From a virus: a stretch of DNA of 64,000 nucleotides. The translations under genes were made by a program, and so were the position numbers. Shown here piece after piece: positions 58,794-64,000 of this stretch. The notes beneath the pieces are model-generated. The model was not told where the DNA came from. It saw only the letters and a list, made by a program, of their open reading frames with translations, and ran no database searches. Within the stretch, counting starts at the first letter, position 1. Every line of letters starts with the position of its first letter. The DNA lies in the IMG/VR virus record IMGVR_UViG_3300033156_000587, positions 1-64,000 of that record. The stretch is one strand, 5' to 3'.

Positions 58794-59084
58794 ATGGGAA
58801 AAGGTTTATTCATCTCGCTCAACATCGACAATGAACAAGCGAGGAAACTCCACGACCGGCTAGCCAGAAAAGCCGCGAGGCTCGGTTATTTTACCACCCG
58901 CGGCCCAAAGGCTGGTCGTGGACATGTGGGCCAGCTCTTACAAGATCTCGCCGAAGGAGAGCTTGCGATTATCAGGCTCTCAAAGGAGGAGAGGAAGCTC
59001 GCTGTCAAGGAGTTGAACCGACTCTCCTTCCGTGATTCGAGTGGGATCTTGCGAAGACTGGCCGAAGAACTGAGGAAAAACTAA
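58794..59084 (+). CDS. Small basic protein, probable early regulator
   Basis: 96 residues from ATG 58794. Positively charged helices (RKLHDRLARKAARLGYF, EERKLAVKELNRLS) with a beta start (GLFISLNID), reminiscent of ribbon-helix-helix or similar small DNA-binding proteins. First gene of the rightward operon and probably translated from a leaderless message. No family assigned. Confidence 0.5.
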   Translation: MGKGLFISLNIDNEQARKLHDRLARKAARLGYFTTRGPKAGRGHVGQLLQDLAEGELAIIRLSKEERKLAVKELNRLSFRDSSGILRRLAEELRKN

Positions 59085-59103
59085 ACTGAAAGGAGGCGAA
59101 AAC

Positions 59104-59505
59104 GTGAACAAATCAGAGTATGCCGATCTTTTGTCTAGAGTTGTTTCCCTCTCGCAGGAGCTAGACCGAGCGCGCAGAGAGCTCGAAGAGCTCGAAGCAA
59201 GCCCCACCCCAGAACCACCTCCAGTGATTGAATCCTTCGAGGATTACGTTAAGTTCCGAGACAAACACGACGCTCACCGTTCCGCTATCCATAACGCGCG
59301 CTCCCGTGTCGGGGATCTGGAGTTTAAGCTCGCTGCCATGGTCCAGGCGTGGCGGCGCAGTCTCCCTGCTAACACATGGTTCCGCATCCCCGATTCGGAC
59401 ATCTACGTCCGGCTCGTGCAAATCAGTCCCCAAGCCAGGACCGAATCGGACTTCCGGTTCGACATCGTAGAAGGAAGACCTGAACAGGAGAATACTGATG
59501 AATGA
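59104..59505 (+). CDS. Coiled-coil small protein, paralogue pair member 1
   Basis: 133 residues, GTG with AAAGGAGGCGAAAAC upstream. Two heptad segments (SRVVSLSQELDRARRELEEL, then HRSAIHNARSRV) are followed by a beta region with LPANTWFRIPDSDIYVRLV. The next gene shares the end of this pattern (LPVDTWLDANDGRVILKKY). Function unknown. Confidence 0.5.
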   Translation: MNKSEYADLLSRVVSLSQELDRARRELEELEASPTPEPPPVIESFEDYVKFRDKHDAHRSAIHNARSRVGDLEFKLAAMVQAWRRSLPANTWFRIPDSDIYVRLVQISPQARTESDFRFDIVEGRPEQENTDE

Positions 59506-59788
59506 AGACCTCGTGAACCAAGCCTTCCAAGCGGTTCAGAACTACTCGGCTGCTTGGAAGAAGCTGCAACATTATGTCTACAAGCACGGGACCAGCGGGA
59601 AATTCCCAAGCCTCTTGCAGGACGTGGTCGATGCCCGCGAAAGGCTGCGCGAGCTGACCATGAAATGGCTTGAAACAGAACTTCCCGTGGACACGTGGCT
59701 TGACGCGAACGACGGCCGGGTGATCCTGAAGAAGTATATCGAGCGAAACGGAGAGCCGTCGTACGCCTTCGTCATAAACACGGACTGA
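59498..59788 (+). CDS. Small protein, paralogue pair member 2
   Basis: 96 residues, overlapping the previous gene by 8 bases with GAACAGGAG upstream. Helical start, then the shared WLxxxLPVDTWLD segment. Tandem duplication of early genes like this is common in phages; function unknown. Confidence 0.5.
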   Translation: MNEDLVNQAFQAVQNYSAAWKKLQHYVYKHGTSGKFPSLLQDVVDARERLRELTMKWLETELPVDTWLDANDGRVILKKYIERNGEPSYAFVINTD

Positions 59789-59798
59789 GGGAGGAGAT

Positions 59799-60137
59799 AT
59801 GGAGGTAGTAAACGCGTCAGGACACCCGATTGAGGACAAGCGTTTCAAAGTCGTGAAGATCATCCCGCCACCGCATATCAATCCCGCCTGGATCGAGGGG
59901 ATCATGGACGTGGCACGGGAGATGGCGAAGACTGCAGCCCCTTATGTGAAGAAGGGCGCTGCGGTCGCCTTACCGGGTCTTTCCTACTTGGCTGCCGCGT
60001 TCATCGTGGCGCTGTATATGGAGACCGGGAATTTCCCGGTCGTCGTCTGGTCCGTGAAACCAGACGATAAATCGGGCTATGTCTGGAGCCCGGCGTTTGC
60101 ACTAGATCTAGAACAACTGAAGGAGGTTGAGTCATGA
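59799..60137 (+). CDS. Small protein with one hydrophobic segment
   Basis: 112 residues; a hydrophobic stretch at ~58-72 (LPGLSYLAAAFIVAL) lies in the middle, then a beta-rich end (NFPVVVWSVKPD). GGGAGGAGAT precedes the ATG. Membrane interaction is possible. Its stop overlaps the next start. Confidence 0.45.
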   Translation: MEVVNASGHPIEDKRFKVVKIIPPPHINPAWIEGIMDVAREMAKTAAPYVKKGAAVALPGLSYLAAAFIVALYMETGNFPVVVWSVKPDDKSGYVWSPAFALDLEQLKEVES

Positions 60138-60688
60138 ACATCCCTGTTAAGCCGGAACCCATCGTCACGCACGGGAAGATCGTCTCCATCGAACTCGTGG
60201 AAGGCGAATATGGCGAGCAAGTTGAGGTTCAGGTCGAGCGCATCCCGCCGTCGGAATTCATGTGGCGGCAATGGTTCACCCCTTCCTCACGATCCAATTC
60301 TAAGTGGATGCGCTTCGTCCAGTCTTTCAACAAGGCTCGCGGCTCCGACATCGAGTCCGTAGAGGAGATGATCGGAGCCTACGTTAAGATCGTTGAGCTG
60401 GAGCGATCGGGCGAGATTCGCGGCGAGTTCCGCGAGTGGACCGAGCCGATCGTCGAGAAAGTCTATGAATCTGAGGAGGAGATCTACGCGGAACTGGGAG
60501 AGGATGCAAACCCATTTGACGAGGAAGAAGCGTCCGATAATCCTGGCGAGACTTCCATTACCGATCCCGCCGTTCTGAACCTCCTCAAGCAGCTTTACGA
60601 GCAGCAAGGGGAAGAGGTCTTCATGCAGACCGTGAAGGGCATGGGCTACGATCCCTCGGCTGCGCTGAAAGCTATCGGCAAGTCTTAG
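60134..60688 (+). CDS. Acidic protein, possible ssDNA-binding type
   Basis: 184 residues. The N-terminal ~100 residues look OB-like (GKIVSIELVEGEYGEQVEVQ, W-rich FMWRQWF), the centre and end are strongly acidic (EEEIYAELGEDANPFDEEEA). A beta domain with an acidic tail is the plan of phage single-stranded DNA-binding proteins, but no signature proves it. Confidence 0.4.
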   Translation: MNIPVKPEPIVTHGKIVSIELVEGEYGEQVEVQVERIPPSEFMWRQWFTPSSRSNSKWMRFVQSFNKARGSDIESVEEMIGAYVKIVELERSGEIRGEFREWTEPIVEKVYESEEEIYAELGEDANPFDEEEASDNPGETSITDPAVLNLLKQLYEQQGEEVFMQTVKGMGYDPSAALKAIGKS

Positions 60689-60700
60689 GGAGGTAGTGAG

Positions 60701-61021
60701 ATGACCGGAAAAACTAACCCTAATCCTGATCAAGCATATCCCGAACCCGATCCCGATCGGATGTGTGCTCGGTGCAAGCGGGTCATGGAATGCCCACTCG
60801 TTAACAGCTTCGCCGAGGCGATCCTCACCTGGTATCCGCTCCAAGCCATGAGCGTTGTAGCGGGCCAGCCATTCGAGAAGGCGTTTGGGCAGGAGATCGC
60901 ACTGAAGATCTTCGTTTGCTTTGGCGCGATCGGGAATCTCTGTCCTCTCTTTGAAGAAGCAGAGAGCCAAGGCCAAGCAGACATGTTCTTCCACGCTCCA
61001 GGTCCGGCGGACATCTGCTAG
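60701..61021 (+). CDS. Cys-rich protein, paralogue pair member 1
   Basis: 106 residues with CARC and CPL near the N-terminus and FGAIGNLCPLF near the end; four Cys (CxxC, C, C) could bind an iron-sulfur cluster or zinc. The next gene is a shorter copy with the same WYP and GNLCP landmarks. Confidence 0.5.
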   Translation: MTGKTNPNPDQAYPEPDPDRMCARCKRVMECPLVNSFAEAILTWYPLQAMSVVAGQPFEKAFGQEIALKIFVCFGAIGNLCPLFEEAESQGQADMFFHAPGPADIC

Positions 61022-61042
61022 GAGGCCACCTAGGAGGCCACC

Positions 61043-61285
61043 ATGGAGGAAGTGATCGATATCAGACGGTCTTGCATGACGTGCCGATTCTCTGACTCCT
61101 GCCCGGACGTCCTCGGAGCAATGGTCAAACTGCTCTGGCGATGGTATCCGACTGAGGCAAGGGAGATAGCTGAGAGCGATACGGACAAGTACTCAGGCCT
61201 CGTCCTGAAGGCCCAGTTCCTCTTCATTGCTCTCGGCAACCTTTGCCCGAAGTTTGCAGAACGAGGAGACCATGCTTTGAACTGA
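61043..61285 (+). CDS. Cys-rich protein, paralogue pair member 2
   Basis: 80 residues: CMTCRFSDSC, a WYP segment and ALGNLCPKF parallel the preceding gene. The ribosome binding site region TAGGAGGCCACC is itself duplicated in tandem just upstream (the first copy holds the previous stop codon), showing the duplication boundary. Confidence 0.5.
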   Translation: MEEVIDIRRSCMTCRFSDSCPDVLGAMVKLLWRWYPTEAREIAESDTDKYSGLVLKAQFLFIALGNLCPKFAERGDHALN

Positions 61286-61288
61286 GGA

Positions 61289-61310
61289 GGAGGGAGGATT
61301 TCCTCCCTCC
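61289..61310 (+). terminator. 9-bp hairpin between small genes
   Basis: GGAGGGAGG and CCTCCCTCC with a 4-base loop ATTT. It could hide or expose the next gene's ribosome binding site or mark a partial terminator. Confidence 0.45.
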
Positions 61311-61332
61311 CCTCATAAGGGATTGGCCTACG

Positions 61333-61695
61333 ATGAGGAGTCTTCCTGATATCTTTCTGGTCAGCATAGTAACCCTGGCGATCCTGGCTTTCCTATTCCT
61401 CATAGCCGACTTCGTGACTTCGGAATCGTTCCAGATCCTGGGGACTGTAGAGGATAAGTCCTTTGCACCCGCGGAAAGTCGAGTACAGATCGGTGTAATC
61501 GGGAACGGGAAGATCGGGGCACTTACGATCCACAAGCCGGAATGCTATACCATCGTCGTTAGAGCAGACGGCGAGCTTCGCGTTATCAACGTCCCCAGGG
61601 TTGCTTACTTCACCATCAACCGTGGGGAGGTGGTGAGCCTGAAATGTCGGCGAGGCAGATTCACAAAGGCCATCCAGTGCGAGCTGGATTACTAA
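61333..61695 (+). CDS. Membrane-anchored beta protein
   Basis: 120 residues from ATG 61333. One N-terminal helix (~8-28, VSIVTLAILAFLFLIADFV) then a beta-rich domain (LGTVEDKSFAPAESR, YTIVVRADGELRVINVP, FTINRGEVVSLKCRRG) like small phage exported proteins. Function unknown; ATG has AAGGG some 10 bases upstream. Confidence 0.55.
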   Translation: MRSLPDIFLVSIVTLAILAFLFLIADFVTSESFQILGTVEDKSFAPAESRVQIGVIGNGKIGALTIHKPECYTIVVRADGELRVINVPRVAYFTINRGEVVSLKCRRGRFTKAIQCELDY

Positions 61696-61706
61696 GGGAG
61701 GAACCC

Positions 61707-61934
61707 GTGGGACATCCTTCTCGGATCATTACCATCGTAGATTTTCAATGCAGTGCCTGCCCATTCTCTGGAAGGGACTACGATGGAAACCCGTGTTGTT
61801 GGCTGCCGTGTTTCTTGACGAACTTCAACGCTGACCCGAAGACGTTTGACGAGGGCCGTTTTCCGAAACCGCCACCGAGTTGGTGTCAACTCCGGGAAGG
61901 GCCAGTAGTAGTTCGGTTTCAGGATCAGGAGTAG
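61707..61934 (+). CDS. Cys-rich zinc-binding protein
   Basis: 75 residues from a GTG start (AGGGAGGAACCC upstream). Cys pairs CSACP and CCWLPC plus Cys65 suggest one or two zinc sites. No known family. It is 5 bases before the ERCC4 nuclease gene. Confidence 0.45.
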   Translation: MGHPSRIITIVDFQCSACPFSGRDYDGNPCCWLPCFLTNFNADPKTFDEGRFPKPPPSWCQLREGPVVVRFQDQE

Positions 61935-61939
61935 GGCCG

Positions 61940-62623
61940 GTGATCTTCGTAGATACCCGTGAGCCGCAATCCATCGTAGTTGAGGCCGCGTTAGGCTTGC
62001 CGCGAGGAGACGAGATCAAGCGTGAAGAGCTTCCCGCAGGTGACATCCTCGTCTGTCAGGGGAAGGGGCTTGATCTCTCTCAAGCTTTTTCCTCTGGCGT
62101 CCTGATCGAGCGGAAGACGGCAAGTGATTTCCTGCATTCCCTAGCTGACGGTCGCCTCTTCCACCAGGCGCTGAAGATGGCTGAGCTCTCGCCGAGACCG
62201 ATGATCGTGATCCAGGGGAAACTTTATCCCGCTGGCGACAGGGTCCAGGTTAATGGCCGCGTCACGGGCTGGAACCTCTGGTCCGTGCGGATGGCAATTC
62301 TTAGGCTCCAGATGGCCGGGATCGCGGTCCTTGAGATCGGGAACAGAGATCTCCCGGATCTCATCAGGCACCTGTTCTCCTGGCTTCAGAAAGGCCATCA
62401 CGGCGTGCCCAGGAGCGTTCCTGATCCTTTGAGACCCATGTCCCCGGAAGCCTGGTTCTTGGCTCAGATCCCCGGCATCGGCCAAGAACGGGCCAGAGCT
62501 CTAGTCGATGAGTACAGGACTCCGATTCGAGCCATTGAAGCTATCTTGTCTGGTGATGCGAAGAGAGTATCGGGGCTTGGGCCGAGACTGATATCTAAGG
62601 CTAAGTCTTTCCTAGGAGGTTGA
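61940..62623 (+). CDS. ERCC4-type nuclease with helix-hairpin-helix
   Basis: 227 residues from a GTG start (GGAG upstream). FVDTREP (3-9), AGD (Asp35), IERKTASDF (56-64) and DGRLFHQ are the XPF/Mus81/ERCC4 nuclease motifs. The C-terminal ~50 residues hold two HhH elements (IPGIGQERARALVDEY and VSGLGPRLISKAKSF). Such nucleases cut branched DNA or flaps, consistent with a repair, recombination or replication role. Confidence 0.85.
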   Translation: MIFVDTREPQSIVVEAALGLPRGDEIKREELPAGDILVCQGKGLDLSQAFSSGVLIERKTASDFLHSLADGRLFHQALKMAELSPRPMIVIQGKLYPAGDRVQVNGRVTGWNLWSVRMAILRLQMAGIAVLEIGNRDLPDLIRHLFSWLQKGHHGVPRSVPDPLRPMSPEAWFLAQIPGIGQERARALVDEYRTPIRAIEAILSGDAKRVSGLGPRLISKAKSFLGG

Positions 62624-62625
62624 CC

Positions 62626-62874
62626 ATGTCTGACTTGCTAGACCTGGTTATCGCCCTTGGAGCTCTGTATCTTGCGCTGAAGGCCTTAGCTTCCGGCCCA
62701 CCGAAGGATGTGATCACCTACGTTCTCGGTGCAATCCTCGGGCTCTTCATGATTTTCATCGTCTTCACCATCGCTGCCGAGAACTTCACTGCGGCCTGTA
62801 TGGAGAGCGCGAAATTCGCAAGCGTAGCGCCAGATCTTTGCACGTTCCTGGAAATGCTGGAGGCGTCACCATGA
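62626..62874 (+). CDS. Small two-helix membrane protein
   Basis: 82 residues from ATG 62626 (AGGAGGTTGACC upstream). Helices at ~4-22 and ~32-52. Overlaps the next gene by four bases (ATGA). Unknown function. Confidence 0.5.
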   Translation: MSDLLDLVIALGALYLALKALASGPPKDVITYVLGAILGLFMIFIVFTIAAENFTAACMESAKFASVAPDLCTFLEMLEASP

Positions 62875-63047
62875 TCAAGGCCCTGATCACTGTGGCTGCG
62901 GTTATCGTGATACTTCAGTCTGCAAGAGAAGCTGCGGCATTCGATAGCAGCCAAGACCCCTCGCAGGAGAGATGCTCTCTGTGGCTCTGGACCCTGGCTG
63001 CTTTGTTCCTGATCGCAGCCTCTGTGCTTGCATTCGGAGAGTCGTGA
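62871..63047 (+). CDS. Small membrane protein (58 aa)
   Basis: ATG with GGAGGCGTCACC upstream, coupled to the previous gene. An N-terminal signal-like helix (3-17), a short polar loop with one Cys, and a C-terminal helix (~37-55). Unknown function. Confidence 0.45.
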   Translation: MIKALITVAAVIVILQSAREAAAFDSSQDPSQERCSLWLWTLAALFLIAASVLAFGES

Positions 63048-63048
63048 T

Positions 63049-63786
63049 ATGCAGATATCCTACTCTACGATCTCTCAGTACTTGATCTGTCCCAAGCGCG
63101 TGGAGTTCGATCTCAAGGGTGTGAAGACTCCGATGACCGTCCCGATGGCCTTGGGATCGATCTTTCACTACGCGATTAACGCGGTAATCAACGGGCGTGG
63201 CCCAAGGACCGCGGTCCTTGAGGCTGTAGCGAAGATCGAGTCCGGTGAGCCGTTGACCGAGAGCCCGTTTCGAGGGGAGTCTCGCTGGAACGGGGAGCTC
63301 GTGATCACACCCGGAGACGACAGGCCGCGTGATCTCGTCTCGTGGCTGACACATGCCGTGGATCTCACGGCTACAGCCCTGGGCCAAGGCGTGGTCATGG
63401 AGGTGCCCCTGAAGCGGGAGATGGAAGGGTTTACCCTTGTTGGCGTGGTTGATGCTTTCTGGAAGGGGCTCATCATTGATTTTAAGCTCGTAGGTCCCAG
63501 ATCCCGAGGCGGCTCCAAGCTCCAAGCGGCTTGCTACGCGCTTTTATCCGGCGGCCCAACAAGGTTCCAATACTGGCTCGTCAGGAAGCGGGCGAGCCCG
63601 GAGTTGGAGCGTATAGACATGCCTGATACGGAGAGACAAGAGTTCTTGGATGCCGCTTTGGAGCATGTGATCATCCCTACTGCCGAGGCTATCAACCGAG
63701 GCTCGTTTCCCGCGAACCCGGACCATTTCTTATGCCAGCCTCGGTACTGCACTTACTGGAAATTCTGCCCGTTTGGAGGTGCCTGA
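63049..63786 (+). CDS. Cas4/RecB-like PD-(D/E)XK nuclease
   Basis: 245 residues from ATG 63049 (GGAGAGTCGTGAT upstream). SYSTISQYLICPKRVEF with Cys14, IIDFKLVGPRS (catalytic DxK), SKLQAACYAL and a C-terminal CQPRYCTYWKFC (Cys229, 234, 240) give the four-Cys iron-sulfur plan of Cas4/AddB-type exonucleases. Phages use such nucleases in recombination and end processing. No CRISPR genes are present nearby. Confidence 0.8.
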   Translation: MQISYSTISQYLICPKRVEFDLKGVKTPMTVPMALGSIFHYAINAVINGRGPRTAVLEAVAKIESGEPLTESPFRGESRWNGELVITPGDDRPRDLVSWLTHAVDLTATALGQGVVMEVPLKREMEGFTLVGVVDAFWKGLIIDFKLVGPRSRGGSKLQAACYALLSGGPTRFQYWLVRKRASPELERIDMPDTERQEFLDAALEHVIIPTAEAINRGSFPANPDHFLCQPRYCTYWKFCPFGGA

Positions 63787-63989
63787 TGGTCGTTTACTGT
63801 CCCGTCTGTTGGTCGGAAGACATCAAGATCGATGTTATCGGGGAAGTCCCGCCCAAGGATGCGATCTCTATGAACGAGTTGGGCAAGGTGAGGATCACCA
63901 TGATCCTCGGCGTTAAGTCCATCCGCTACAGAGCTGAGTGCCAGAACTGCGGATATACGGTCGAATTCGAGTCACAGGAGTTCATCTAA
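63786..63989 (+). CDS. Zinc-ribbon protein (67 aa)
   Basis: ATG overlaps the previous stop (TGATG), with TTTGGAGGTGCC upstream. CPVC and CQNC form a zinc ribbon around a beta domain. Just after its stop, GGAGGTCGAGA announces another gene beyond the window. Confidence 0.6.
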   Translation: MVVYCPVCWSEDIKIDVIGEVPPKDAISMNELGKVRITMILGVKSIRYRAECQNCGYTVEFESQEFI

Positions 63990-64000
63990 GGAGGTCGAGA

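Overview
The window is a piece of the genome of a tailed double-stranded DNA bacteriophage (class Caudoviricetes). A tape-measure protein, one tail-tube protein, a frameshifting tail-chaperone pair and no sheath gene suggest a long, non-contractile (siphovirus-like) tail. Strong GGAGG-type ribosome binding sites and ATGA stop/start overlaps point to a bacterial host, which the sequence does not identify. Base composition is fairly even, moderately GC-rich. No integrase, lysogeny repressor or rRNA is seen. The first and last genes run off the edges.

Layout. (1) 1-32,839, minus strand: one very long late operon, read right to left. It starts with a 1,402-residue polyprotein of DNA-repair modules, then a second repair-like protein ending in an XkdF-type prohead protease, a scaffold gene with a strong internal start, decoration protein, major capsid protein, head-tail connectors (interrupted by two glycosyltransferase genes), tail tube, chaperones with a -1 slippery site, tape measure, baseplate/tail-tip proteins, two beta-helix spikes, a LamG adhesin, small membrane (lysis-like) proteins, a portal protein carrying a MerR-type helix-turn-helix, and a glycosidase-like protein. 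(2) 32,988-41,197, plus strand: a tightly overlapped sugar operon (dehydratase, NeuB-type synthase, class III aminotransferase, KduI/IolB-like isomerase, methyltransferase, PseG-like protein, sulfotransferase, ATP-grasp enzyme, SpsF-type cytidylyltransferase) resembling a nonulosonate pathway. An SDR at 43.5 kb and a Gfo/Idh/MocA oxidoreductase at 47.4 kb probably belong to it. (3) 41,157-43,407, minus strand: UvrD-like helicase and a small protein. (4) 44,337-46,760, plus strand: a tRNA-like gene carrying a Y-RNA stem, four tandem Y RNAs, and a Ro60 (TROVE) protein, together a phage Ro60 ribonucleoprotein system. (5) 48-51.4 kb, plus strand: small membrane proteins, two structured RNA candidates, a lone IS110-type C-terminal transposase domain, a roughly 44-base repeat array and a RepA-like ATPase. 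(6) 52-54.3 kb, minus strand: class II glutamine amidotransferase plus a COOH-NH2 ligase. (7) 54.3-56.5 kb: mostly non-coding, repeat-rich. (8) 56.5-58.7 kb, minus strand: terminase subunits. (9) 58.8-64 kb, plus strand: early-type operon of small proteins, an ERCC4 nuclease and a Cas4-like nuclease.

How it fits together. The repair modules (Nudix, nucleotidyltransferase, ATP-dependent ligase, uracil-DNA glycosylase, LigD-type phosphoesterase, Dam methylase) sit next to the prohead protease, so they may be packaged, cleaved and injected with the genome; that is inference. The sugar enzymes with the embedded glycosyltransferases may decorate virion or host surface. Three plus-strand transcription units share a promoter of the form TTTCGA-N18-TAnAnT, two of them giving nearly leaderless messages.
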